Positions 25,591 through 33,557 are shown, counted from the first letter of the stretch. The stretch: DNA of 64,000 nt from UBA6623 sp965238125 (GCA_965238125.1 OZ250179.1:6076001-6140000); one strand, 5' to 3'. Made by a program: numbers and translations. Notes: generated by a model from the sequence alone, not told the origin.

Positions 25591-26615
25591 AGGGGCCGCT
25601 CCGCCGTCGGGCCGACGAATCGAAAATACCACTTCCAATACGTGTCCCAACTTGTCGTGCGTTGGACTTGGGCGATCTGCTCCTCGGCCGCGGCCAGGAC
25701 GGCCGACAGGCTGTCGGCCTCGGCGCGCGCCCGCAAGTTCCCCGACGAGGCTCGCATCCCGCCGAACAATCGGACCCCGCGCGCCAGACCCCGCAACCAA
25801 GCGCCCCCCCGGCCGCGGGAGATCGCCATCGCCGCCCACAAGATCTGCGCCGCGGCGATCGATCGAGCGAAGCGCATCCACATCGGCGGCGAGTAGAATT
25901 TCGCCAACAGCAATACCTGGTGACAAGTCATCCACTCGATCGTCCGGCTGCTCCACGCCCCGGCGGTCGCGCTGCCCCGATGGTATGCCCTCGCGCCCGG
26001 AACATACCTGCCGGGCAAACCGGCCGCGGCCGCCCGCAGCCCGAGGTCCACGTCTTCCAAATAGGCGAAAAACGTCTCCTCCAATAAACCCACTCGCTCG
26101 AAAAACTTCCGCCGAAAAACCGTCGCCGTCGCGGAGGGGAAATAGGTCGTCCGCTCCGCGTTGAACCACGGGCCGTCCGCCTTGCCGTGACCCAGCCGCC
26201 ACGACGTGCCCCCGCGACACACCGCGTCGCCCGCGCCGTCGATGCGGCGCCGGTCGTCGTAGTCGAGCGTCTTTCCGGTAGCGAACCACACGTCCTCTCG
26301 TTCGAGCGCCGGCAACAGCGCGCTCAGCCAGTCATCGGCCGGCTCGATATCGTTGTTCACCAAGGCAATGAGTTCGCCTCGCGAGGCGTCGATGCCGCGG
26401 TTCAAGGCGCGGCTGACGCCTACATTCTCTTCGAGCGTGACCACATGCGCTCCCCATTCGCGAGCCGCTTCCACGGATCCATCGCTCGAACCGTTGTCGA
26501 CGACGATCGTTTCCAGTTCGACGCCGTCGGGCCGATGCTGCCGTTTGATCGTTGCCAGCAGACGCAACAGCAACTCGCGGCGGTTCCAATTGGGAATGAC
26601 GATGGAAACCGTCAT
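25587..26615 (-). CDS. Family 2 glycosyltransferase, 5' region altered by IS insertion
   Basis: From ATG 26615 the product is 342 residues beginning MTVSIVIPNWNRRELLLRLLATI, where the GT-A fold starts. It also has IVVDNGSSDGSVEAAREWG, LVNNDIEP (DxD equivalent), TTYFPSATATVFRRKFFERVGLLEETFFAYLEDVDLGLRAAAAG and a hydrophobic C-terminal part. The frame continues upstream to 26714, but the first codons of that version lie inside the ISKra4-type element inserted at 26702. The promoter and any native N-terminal extension have therefore been separated from the gene. It is first of the four overlapping glycosyltransferase genes; their expression now may depend on the IS. Confidence 0.85.
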   Translation of the reverse strand: MTVSIVIPNWNRRELLLRLLATIKRQHRPDGVELETIVVDNGSSDGSVEAAREWGAHVVTLEENVGVSRALNRGIDASRGELIALVNNDIEPADDWLSALLPALEREDVWFATGKTLDYDDRRRIDGAGDAVCRGGTSWRLGHGKADGPWFNAERTTYFPSATATVFRRKFFERVGLLEETFFAYLEDVDLGLRAAAAGLPGRYVPGARAYHRGSATAGAWSSRTIEWMTCHQVLLLAKFYSPPMWMRFARSIAAAQILWAAMAISRGRGGAWLRGLARGVRLFGGMRASSGNLRARAEADSLSAVLAAAEEQIAQVQRTTSWDTYWKWYFRFVGPTAERPL

Positions 26616-26796
26616 CTCACGCTCTAGGGAGCGATCCAGACGCGGCGAAAAAGGCGAGCCCTTCTTGAGTACCACATCCGGATGGGAGAAGGCAACCGGG
26701 CGGGTGCGCGACATAAATGTGGGAGCTTGTGGGTTTGTCTTTTTTTGTGGCGTTTTTCCTTGCGTATGTATACGCTAGGTAATAAGGAGGTGCCCC

Positions 26797-27195
26797 GTGC
26801 CCCAATCTCTCGCTGCCCTCGAACGACAACGTGCCGCGATTCTCTCCGAGATCCTCCACTTAGGAGACTTTCGCAGCGGCTCGATTACCGCCACCCGCGG
26901 CCGCTGCGGCAAACCGAATTGCCGCTGCCACCAACCCGACCAACCGCCCCATGGTCCGCATTTCCGCCTCACCAAAAAAGTGAGCGGCAAGACCGTGACT
27001 GAGACCTTCTCTTCGCCCGCGGATCGCCGCAAGGCCGAACGCCAGGTGGCCGAGTTTCATCGCTTCCAACAACTCAGCCGGCAATTGCTCGATGTCAACG
27101 AAAGCATTTGCCGTCTGCGACCCGCCGCAGACACCCCGAAGCCCCAGGAAAAAAAACGGCCGAAACCATCCGCCACGAAGTCGCCCAAGAAGTGA
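26797..27195 (+). CDS. ISKra4 first frame: DUF6788-like N-terminal protein
   Basis: A 132-residue protein starting MPQSLAALERQRAAILSEIL, with a ATRGRCGKPNCRCHQPDQPPHGPHF motif (CGKPxCxC zinc-knuckle-like cluster) typical of the small protein that precedes ISKra4/UPF0236 transposases. A GGAGG lies before its start. The last 29 codons overlap the transposase frame, which is in the -1 register, and an A8 tract lies in the overlap. It is either a separate DNA-binding accessory protein or the N-terminus of a frameshift fusion. Confidence 0.85.
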   Translation: MPQSLAALERQRAAILSEILHLGDFRSGSITATRGRCGKPNCRCHQPDQPPHGPHFRLTKKVSGKTVTETFSSPADRRKAERQVAEFHRFQQLSRQLLDVNESICRLRPAADTPKPQEKKRPKPSATKSPKK

Positions 27196-28508
27196 CGCAG
27201 CTGCTCGGGGTCATCTTCCGCGGCCAACGCCGCGGCGACCCCCTCGATCTCGAAGCCGTCGAGACGGCGGTTCGCGGCACCATGCATCGCGCCGGGACCA
27301 CGCTGCTGAGCAAGTTACTGTCGTCCTCCGAGACCGTGCCGTCCCGAATCCCCTGCCCCTGCGGTCAACAAGCTTGCTGCCGCGATACTCGCCCCAAACA
27401 ACTCACCACCGTGGTGGGCGAGGTGCGTTTCGAGCGCGCCTACTACCTCTGCTCGACATGCCGCCGGGGACAAAGCCCGCGCGACCGCGAACTCGACATC
27501 GAAGGCACCGCCTGCTCGCCCGGCGTGCGCCGCATGATGGCGCTGGTGGGCAGCGAAACTTCTTTCGAGCAAGGCCGTGAACAACTCGACGTCTTGGCCG
27601 GTCTCGACGTTACCGCCAAGTCCGTCGAACGCCATGCCGAGGCCCTCGGCGCCGACATCGAAGCCCGCGAGCAAGTGGCGATCCAACGCGCCAAGCAACT
27701 CGACTTGCCGCACGTCGCCGCCCCCGCCGTGCCCCTGCTCTACATCGAAATGGACGGCACGGGCATTCCCGTCGTGGCCGCCGAGACCGCCGGCCGTGTC
27801 GGAAAAACCGCGGGGCGGCCGGCCCGCACCCGCGAGGTCAAACTCGGCTGCGTCTTCACCCAAACCACCACCGACGAACAAGGCCGGCCGCGGCGCGACG
27901 AGAACTCGACCAGTTACAGCGCGGCGATCGAGGGAGCCGAGGCGTTCGGCTTGCGGCTGTATACGGAAGCTTGGCGGCGGGGCTGGAGCCGTGCTCGCAA
28001 GAAAGTCATTCTCGGCGACGGCGCGCCCTGGATCTGGAACCTGGCACATCAGCACTTCCCCGGCGCCGTCGAGATCGTCGACCTTTACCATGCGCGGCAG
28101 CATCTGTGGGAGTTGTCGGCGAAACTGTTCCCGAGCGATGAGCGCCGGCGGAAACGTTGGGCCGCGCGGTTGTTGCACAAGCTCGAACAAGGCAAGATCA
28201 AGGCGTTGGTGAAAGTCTTACGCGGGTTCTCCACGCCGAATCAGGAGTCGGCCCATTTGCTCGCCAACGAGGCGGACTACTTCGAGCGCAACGCCGAGCG
28301 GATGCGGTATCCCGAGTTTCGCCGCCAGGGATTGTTTGTCGGCTCGGGAGTGGTCGAGGCGGGCTGCAAGAAGGTGATCGGCGCGCGGTTAAAGCGCTCC
28401 GGCATGTTCTGGACGGTGCGCGGCGCCAACGCCATCATCGCGTTGCGCTGCTGTCGGCTGAGCGGAAGGTTCGAGGATTACTGGGAGGCCCGTGCCCGCG
28501 CCGCTTGA
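27108..28508 (+). CDS. ISKra4-family transposase
   Basis: The frame opens at a TTG (27108) and yields up to 466 residues, though the true entry is probably by -1 frameshift at 27150-27156. A Cys-rich segment (IPCPCGQQACCRDTRPKQL, YYLCSTCRRG) suggests zinc binding. The DDE/RNase-H-like core follows, with LYIEMDGTGIPVV (first Asp), VILGDGAPWIWNLA (second Asp), VDLYHARQHLWEL and SGVVEAGCKKVIGARLKRSGMFW (Glu). The ending RGANAIIALRCCRLSGRFEDYW is the conserved family C-terminus. It catalyses cut or copy transposition of the element. Confidence 0.9.
   Translation: MPSATRRRHPEAPGKKTAETIRHEVAQEVTQLLGVIFRGQRRGDPLDLEAVETAVRGTMHRAGTTLLSKLLSSSETVPSRIPCPCGQQACCRDTRPKQLTTVVGEVRFERAYYLCSTCRRGQSPRDRELDIEGTACSPGVRRMMALVGSETSFEQGREQLDVLAGLDVTAKSVERHAEALGADIEAREQVAIQRAKQLDLPHVAAPAVPLLYIEMDGTGIPVVAAETAGRVGKTAGRPARTREVKLGCVFTQTTTDEQGRPRRDENSTSYSAAIEGAEAFGLRLYTEAWRRGWSRARKKVILGDGAPWIWNLAHQHFPGAVEIVDLYHARQHLWELSAKLFPSDERRRKRWAARLLHKLEQGKIKALVKVLRGFSTPNQESAHLLANEADYFERNAERMRYPEFRRQGLFVGSGVVEAGCKKVIGARLKRSGMFWTVRGANAIIALRCCRLSGRFEDYWEARARAA
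27150..27156 (+). promoter_or_regulatory. Slippery heptamer for -1 frameshifting
   Basis: A AAA AAA in the zero frame of the first ISKra4 ORF (codons GAA AAA AAA CGG). A -1 slip changes ...QEKKR into ...QEKKT and continues directly into the transposase frame, giving a fused protein of about 570 residues. Register and position fit exactly. Confidence 0.6.
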
Positions 28509-28533
28509 TTTCCCACATTTATGTCGCACACCC

Positions 28534-29183
28534 AACCGGGCCGGCGTGGTTTTGGGGTGATTTCACGAAGATAGTGAAGTGTGGGAATTTTTGCGCCCGC
28601 ATCCACGATTCACAGCATAGATGCAGAGCCCGGAGCGCAAGCGACGGGCCCGGGCACAACGGTTTGAGTAGACGGAGGGCCGCCCAGATGCGCAACAGTT
28701 CCGGGAGACGCGGCGCCCGAGCGCGGGTCGGTTCGGCGCCCTTGGCCCGTCGCTTGCGCTCCGGGCTTCCATGAGAGGTGGGTCGCTTGTCAAGGGCGGT
28801 CGTTGGGAGGCGTTGGTCGGTTTGTCGGATCCGGCCCGGGTCCTCATGCCTTGCGGCGCGTTGAGGACCGGGCTTCCATTCGCAGTGTTATCGGTCTCGT
28901 TGTTGACCTCTGCTGGTTGGGGTCCGGTCTTTCGGCGCTGCTCTCTCTGTTGCGGCTTCGACCCATCCTCGAAAGAATCGGCCTGCCTGCCCAGAGCCCG
29001 CAGTCACCGTGACACGATCTCGATTCTCCGCCGCGGCCTCGCTTCGTCCGCCCAATCCCCTACTCCCTTCCTTTCAACAGGAATCTTCTTGCCGCCGAGT
29101 CCCCGTTAGGGGGCTCGCGGATGTCCTCATCACGTTGCTTCATCCGAAACCGTTGCCGCCGACTGCGCCTCATCGTCCCTGCC
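28534..29183. other. Intergenic region between two IS elements; holds a REPIN-like repeat
   Basis: 650 bases. It contains the old upstream side of the glycosyltransferase operon (28534 to about 28620), the repeat unit 28627-28767, and then GC-rich sequence up to the IS110 transposase stop that probably includes one end of that element. No convincing gene. Confidence 0.6.
28627..28767 (+). repeat. REPIN/MITE-like repeat, direct copy
   Basis: Begins with a 24-bp motif (core GAGCGCAAGCGACGGGCC) and ends at 28744-28767 with its exact inverted complement. The 93-base interior matches, on the other strand, the interior of 5819-5975. The two flanking motifs can pair into a long stem. A solo motif lies at 31170-31193. 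Confidence 0.75.
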
Positions 29184-30245
29184 TTATGGGGAAACCGTTT
29201 CCGTCAGCCCGTGCAGCGGATCGTAGTTTTCTTGTTTCACCCACAACACATGCATCAGCACCGCCAACTTGCGCGCCACCGCCACCACCGCCCGCTTCTT
29301 CGCATGTCCTCCGCCGCGCGCCGCCAAACCCAAACCCCAGCGCCTGAGCGTGGAGTCGGTCCCGAACGGCCCCAGCACCCAGTGCGCGCACTGAATCAAC
29401 GTCCGCCGCAGCAGCGGATCTCCCGATTTCGTCACGCCCAGCCGCAGTGACCGCTCGCCCGATTGGCGTTGCTTGGGACGCAGCCCCACCAGCGCGCCGA
29501 CCTGCCGCGAACGCTTCACGCGGCCCGGGTCGTTGTCGAGCGCCAACACGAACGTCAACGCCGTCAGCGGCCCCACCCCTCCGATCGTTCGCAGCCGCTC
29601 GACCGCTGCGTATTGCTTGCCCAACGCGACGATTTGTTTGTCATATTCGCGGATCGTCGCGCCGAGGCTTTCGATTTGTGTCGCCACCCCCAACAACGCC
29701 GCGTGCAACACCTCGGGGCAGGCCTCCCGGACGCGCTCGACCCATTGGTTCTGGGCGCATCGGCCCAAGCGGATGCCGTGCGACTTCGCCATGCCGCGCA
29801 AACTCCCTTTCAATTTCGTGCGGCACTCGAGCACGGCCTCGCGCGCCCGCAACAACGTGCGTTGTTGTTCGGTCTCGAGCTTGCGCGGCGCGACGGGATT
29901 CAACAGGGCCGGGTTGGTGCGTCCCAGCTCGGCCAACCAATAGGCGTCGTTGCGGTCGTTTTTCGAGTCGGATTGGCTGATTAAACGCAATTGCCGCGCG
30001 TCGGCGACGAGCACGTCGTGGGCGAGGGCGGCCAGGCGGCGGCGAATCCAGTTGCTGTGGCTGCCGGTTTCGATCACAATGCGCAGCCGCGGCCAACGGC
30101 GGAACCAGCGATCCAAGGCCTCCGGGCGGGTGGGGACTTGGCATTCCTCGAGGCTTTCGCCGGCGAGGTCGGTGAGCCGTACGAAGCAACGTTTGTCGCC
30201 GATGTCGACGCCGGCGACGGCGCAAATTTCGTTGTCTTTTTGCAT
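29184..30245 (-). CDS. IS110-family transposase (DEDD recombinase)
   Basis: 353 residues from ATG 30245. The N-terminal DEDD RuvC-like domain shows VAGVDIGDKRCFVRL (first Asp), LRIVIETGSHSNWI (Glu), and DSKNDRNDAYWLAEL (Asp pair). The C-terminal Transposase_20 domain shows LRTIGGVGPLTALTFVLALD and SRQVGALVGLRPKQRQSGERSLRLGVTKSGDPLLRRTLIQCAHWVL with the catalytic Ser region. No ribosome-binding site precedes 30245; the same frame is open about 40 codons further upstream with a coiled-coil-like QLTQLEQQLAQQRIQ. A strong AAAGGAGG precedes an ATG at 30381 in the +1-offset frame, so the true N-terminus may require a frameshift or has been damaged. Confidence 0.88.
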   Translation of the reverse strand: MQKDNEICAVAGVDIGDKRCFVRLTDLAGESLEECQVPTRPEALDRWFRRWPRLRIVIETGSHSNWIRRRLAALAHDVLVADARQLRLISQSDSKNDRNDAYWLAELGRTNPALLNPVAPRKLETEQQRTLLRAREAVLECRTKLKGSLRGMAKSHGIRLGRCAQNQWVERVREACPEVLHAALLGVATQIESLGATIREYDKQIVALGKQYAAVERLRTIGGVGPLTALTFVLALDNDPGRVKRSRQVGALVGLRPKQRQSGERSLRLGVTKSGDPLLRRTLIQCAHWVLGPFGTDSTLRRWGLGLAARGGGHAKKRAVVAVARKLAVLMHVLWVKQENYDPLHGLTETVSP

Positions 30246-30381
30246 CTGGATGCGTTGTTGCGCCAACTGTTGTTCGAGCTGGGTGAGTTGGCGGGTCTTC
30301 GCTTGTGAGCTGTCGGCTTTCTTTGGTTTGGTGTTTGTCGGTTTGGTTCTTGTCGGTCTGTTGTTTGCTATTCTTCTTCAT

Positions 30382-30550
30382 GGCTGGTCGCCTCCTTTTC
30401 AAAAATCCATTGGACCTCCCTTGTGGAGAAGTGCGCTGCTGCCGGTAGCCTACCGCTTCCCGGCGCCAAGCGACCAGCCTCTCATCCCATCTCTGTATCC
30501 GCGTTCTGAATCGCGTGCACGGACGGGAGGGGCTGGTATTAATAAATAGT
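30382..30550 (-). ncRNA. Candidate IS110 leader RNA (possible bridge RNA)
   Basis: Non-coding segment upstream of the transposase. A 10-bp inverted repeat (GGCTGGTCGC at 30382-30391 and its complement at 30470-30479) encloses a hairpin with 6-base arms CGGTAG/CTACCG (30443-30455). The outer stem lies next to the AAAGGAGG at 30391-30398. Position 5' of the gene is where IS110-group (as opposed to IS1111-group) guide RNAs are encoded. Structure is seen; function is inferred. Confidence 0.4.
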
Positions 30551-30606
30551 TAGCGCAAAGCACTGGCGGCAGCTCGGAGCTGCTTTGACGCGAGGCCCGC
30601 GACCTC

Positions 30607-31170
30607 ATGCGAACGCTTTTTATCCTGCGCCACGGCAAGGCCGAAATCGCCGCCGCTTTCGACGAAGACCAGGAACGACGCCTGACCGCACAAGGCCGCT
30701 CGAACGCTCGGCAAACGGGCGAATTCTTGCGAGCGATCGATCAGTCCCCTGATTCCATCATCTGCTCGACCGCCGCACGCGCCCGCGAAACGGTCCAGTT
30801 CGCCACCGAGGCCGGCACCTGGAATTGTCCGATCCGATTCGAGCACGAAGTCTATGAATCCTTCCCAGGCTTGGTCCTCGACCATGTGCAAAGGGAAACC
30901 GACATCACCCGCCGTCTGCTGCTTGCCGGCCACGAGCCCACCTGCTCGGCACTGGCGCGCGGGCTTGCGGATACCGGCCCGCTGCCGTTTCCGCCGGCGG
31001 CCATGGCCTGCCTCGCCTTCGACATCGAAAGCTGGGCCGATGCGTCCCCGGGCCGAGGACGCTTGCTTTGGGTGGTCACGCCGGAAATGCTGAGCAAGGG
31101 CGCTTGGGAACGATTTCAGAATCCGGCACCGTCAGCCGCCCCGCTCCGCACCCCTAAAAACAGATACTGA
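30607..31170 (+). CDS. sixA: Phosphohistidine phosphatase SixA-like
   Basis: A 187-residue histidine-phosphatase-superfamily protein. MRTLFILRHGKAE carries the RHG motif whose His is phosphorylated during catalysis. ICSTAARARETVQFA and LLLAGHEPTCSALAR give the second Arg and the catalytic GHE His. SixA removes phosphate from phosphohistidine on Hpt domains or PTS proteins. It is about 25 residues longer than E. coli SixA, with a Pro-rich tail. The gene stands alone between IS110 and an opposite-strand hypothetical gene. Confidence 0.9.
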   Translation: MRTLFILRHGKAEIAAAFDEDQERRLTAQGRSNARQTGEFLRAIDQSPDSIICSTAARARETVQFATEAGTWNCPIRFEHEVYESFPGLVLDHVQRETDITRRLLLAGHEPTCSALARGLADTGPLPFPPAAMACLAFDIESWADASPGRGRLLWVVTPEMLSKGAWERFQNPAPSAAPLRTPKNRY

Positions 31171-31193
31171 GCCCTGGGCGCAAGCGACGGGCC
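31170..31193 (+). repeat. Solo REP motif of the REPIN family
   Basis: Shares GCGCAAGCGACGGGCC with the ends of 5819-5975 and 28627-28767. No inverted partner follows. It begins at the last base of the sixA stop codon. Confidence 0.55.
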
Positions 31194-31305
31194 GACCTCT
31201 GCTTAACCAATCCCGCAACGGGGCGAACCCCCGAGTGGGCAGCACGGAGCTCGCGCCGGACGGCCCGTTTCAAGTTTCAACCGGCTTCCATCGAAAACGC
31301 CTCTC

Positions 31306-31839
31306 TCAACGTTCAACAAAAGCCTCCGCGGCCGTCAGCTCCGCGTAGTGGAGCTGCTCGATCAAACTCGTGTACTTGAGCAGCTTCGCGCGGGATTGCA
31401 ACTCGGCCGCGGTTTCGAACGAAAGCTCGACTGAATAGACGTCGGCGCGCTCGGAATAGGAATAGCGCTCATAGCGAGGCCCGGCCCGCTCGAAAAGCTC
31501 GATCAGAACATCCCAATAGCTTTCCTTCTTGAGCCGGCGGCGCGCCTCGGCCGCTTCACGCGAGAGGCTCACGTCGCCGCGTTTTCCTCGAGCGACAATT
31601 AGATTGCAACGCGAAGCCTCGAAAGGCCGATCGGGGAGCGGGTCGGGGAAGCTTGTCAACAAAGCGGCCAACTCGTCCTCCTCGGCGTCGAGCGGCTGCC
31701 AGCGATAGCGCGACGGGCCGCTCACGAGAGTTCCTTGGGAAAGAATCTCGCGAACGCGAGCTGGGTCCTTGCCGGTCAGCCCGAGAATGCGTTCGATCAG
31801 CTCGGCGGCCGGCATGTTCTGTCGCGCAACCGGGCTCAT
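31306..31839 (-). CDS. Hypothetical protein
   Basis: 177 residues from ATG 31839 (MSPVARQNMPAAELIERILG); the frame is open to 31935 and a start there would add 32 residues. It has an N-terminal helical part (LTGKDPARVREILSQGTLVSG), a middle with WQPLDAEEDELAALLTSFPDP, and a C-terminal part with SYWDVLIELFERAG and a Tyr-rich YERYSYSE. No signal peptide or membrane segment. I do not recognise the family. It is transcribed away from queC and may share its promoter region. Confidence 0.6.
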   Translation of the reverse strand: MSPVARQNMPAAELIERILGLTGKDPARVREILSQGTLVSGPSRYRWQPLDAEEDELAALLTSFPDPLPDRPFEASRCNLIVARGKRGDVSLSREAAEARRRLKKESYWDVLIELFERAGPRYERYSYSERADVYSVELSFETAAELQSRAKLLKYTSLIEQLHYAELTAAEAFVER

Positions 31840-32030
31840 GCTGACATACCCGGCGGCTTCCGAGCTGATCTTGGTCGGGATATGTTCCGGGAGAGCCAAG
31901 ATGGACTTTCGCGTACCCGTCACTCCGACATACACGTCCGCGAGGGACGCGCGGGCGACGGCGGCATCGACATCAATACTAGATTCTACTCCGGCGGGTC
32001 ACGGGATCGACCGCAGGCTATCATGGTTCC

Positions 32031-32720
32031 ATGCCCGGCCGGGAAAAACCTCTGGCCGTCGTACTGCTGAGCGGCGGAATGGACAGTTGCGTCACCGCGA
32101 CCATGGCCGCCCGCGACCATCGCTTGGCTCTGCTCCACTCGAGCTATGGGCAGCGCACCGAAGCCCGCGAGCAACGAGCCTTCGACGAGATCGCGGACCG
32201 ACTCGGCGCGGAGCTACGCCTGCAAATCGACCAACGCTACATGACGGCGATCGGCGGCTCCGCGCTGACCGACCGCTCGATCGACGTGCCTCGGGCCGAC
32301 CCGGCGGCGGCGGATAGCGGCGTCATCCCGATCACCTATGTGCCCTTCCGCAACGCCCATTTCCTCTCGGCCGCCGTCTCCTGGGCCGAGGTGATCGGCG
32401 CTCGCAAGATCTTCATCGGCGCGGTCGAGCAGGATAGCTCGGGTTATCCCGACTGCCGCCCTGTCTACTATCGGGCGTTCGACGGGGTGATCGAGGCCGG
32501 GACGCGGCCCGAAACCGAGATCCAGATCGAGACGCCGTTGATCGGGCTCTCGAAGGCCGAGATCATTTGCCAAGGGTTGGCTCTGGGAGCCCCACTCGAG
32601 CTGACCTGGTCGTGCTACCAGTCATCGGACGCGCCGTGCGGCGCTTGTGACAGTTGTGAGTTGCGCCGGCGGGCATTTGAGCAAGCCGGGTTGGAAGATC
32701 CCGCCGCCGAGTTGAATTAG
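32031..32720 (+). CDS. queC: 7-cyano-7-deazaguanine synthase
   Basis: Converts 7-carboxy-7-deazaguanine to preQ0 with ATP and ammonia, for queuosine tRNA modification or deazaguanine DNA modification. The 229-residue protein has the PP-loop VVLLSGGMDSCVTA (residues about 9-22), ITYVPFRNAHFLSAAVSWAE, FIGAVEQDSSGYPDCRPVYYRAF, and the C-terminal zinc site WSCYQSSDAPCGACDSCELRRRAF with four Cys. Length is normal. No queD, queE or queF is adjacent. Its TAG stop overlaps the TAA of a kinase remnant on the other strand. Confidence 0.96.
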   Translation: MPGREKPLAVVLLSGGMDSCVTATMAARDHRLALLHSSYGQRTEAREQRAFDEIADRLGAELRLQIDQRYMTAIGGSALTDRSIDVPRADPAAADSGVIPITYVPFRNAHFLSAAVSWAEVIGARKIFIGAVEQDSSGYPDCRPVYYRAFDGVIEAGTRPETEIQIETPLIGLSKAEIICQGLALGAPLELTWSCYQSSDAPCGACDSCELRRRAFEQAGLEDPAAELN

Positions 32721-33477
32721 TGCCGGGCAGGGGCACGGAGGGGGCTGCGAAAAAATCGAGGGTCGGGAGCCGCGAAGCGGCGGCGAATGGCCTGCGGATA
32801 TTCGCCGGGGAAAGGGATGTCGCCGACGACCATTTCGTAGGCGCGCGGTGAACTTGGCCAAGGGAGGCCGCCGCGAGCACCACGCCCAGCGCCCAAATAT
32901 CGGTGCGGTGGTCGGTCGGGATGCCCTTCGCCTGCTCGGGCGACATGCAGGCCGGCGTGCCCAGCGTGGTGTTCTCCTCGGTGAGCTTCGAGCGGTCGGT
33001 CAGGTGAGCCAACCCGAAGTCCATGATCTTGACGAGGCGGTCCTTGGCGTTCTTTTCGATCAGGACCATGTTCGACGGCTTGATGTCGCGGTCGAAGATG
33101 CCTTTGCCGTGAGCTTCGTGCAGACCCTTGGCGGTTTGCATCGTGATGTCGATCACGTCGCGGAGCTTCAGCGGGCCGGCGGCGATCGCGTCGGCCAGGG
33201 TGCGGCCTTCGAGGAAGGCCATGGCGATGAAGGTTTCGCCGTCGACCTCGTCGATTTCATGAACCGTGCAGATGTTGGGGTGATCGAGCGCCGCCGCGGC
33301 CTTGGCCTCGCGGACGAAGCGCCTCTTGGCTTCCTCGTTGGAGAGCATGTGGCGGGCAAGGAATTTGAGCGCGACGGTGCGTTCGAGCTTGCCGTCTGTG
33401 GCTTTGTAGACGACACCCATGCCACCTTCACCGAGCTTGGCGGTGATTTTGTAGTGCGAGATGGTGCGGCCGATCAT
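32717..33477 (-). pseudogene. Truncated, frameshifted Ser/Thr protein kinase
   Basis: ATG 33477 starts MIGRTISHYKITAKLGEGGMGVVYKA, a Hanks-type kinase with the P-loop, VALKF lysine, IMDFGLAHL (DFG) and GTPACMSPEQAKG activation segment. The catalytic loop reads FDRDIKPSN, so the usual His of HRD is Asp. After WALGVVL a 35-base insertion (32840-32874) shifts the frame; downstream the expected YEMVVGDIPFPGEYPQAI appears in the -1 frame and then ends at TAA 32717-32719, far short of a full kinase. It is paralogous to the intact kinase at 57781, and is almost certainly inactive. Confidence 0.85.
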
Positions 33478-33557
33478 GGTTGCCCGAGGGAGACTCTCCC
33501 GCCCGCGAAGTCCTTCCAAGCCTAGCGCAACGATCCGCTGCCGGCCGAGCCCGCTGC

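Larger units (their letters stand above)
26702..28533 (+). mobile_element. ISKra4-family insertion sequence, complete
   Basis: 1832 bp bounded by 23-bp terminal inverted repeats: 26702-26724 and 28511-28533, sharing the core GCGACATAAATGTGGGA (one mismatch in that region is G/A outside the core and C/T near the tip). Both sides carry the same 8-bp target duplication AACCGGGC (26694-26701 and 28534-28541). It encodes two overlapping plus-strand frames linked by a slippery heptamer. Intact ends, duplication and reading frames indicate recent, possibly still active, insertion. Confidence 0.92.
29100..30550 (-). mobile_element. IS110-family insertion sequence, approximate limits
   Basis: Defined by the IS110 transposase plus non-coding flanks. 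IS110 elements lack terminal inverted repeats and usually leave little or no target duplication, so the ends given are estimates. The 5' flank (about 30246-30550) shows stem-loops and is the place where IS110 guide (bridge) RNAs are encoded. Confidence 0.55.

Noticed and set aside
28771..29109. Plus-strand frames between the REPIN-like unit and the IS110 gene
   Set aside because: Short, Ser/Arg/Pro-rich, no family resemblance, and the region is probably the end of the IS110 element.
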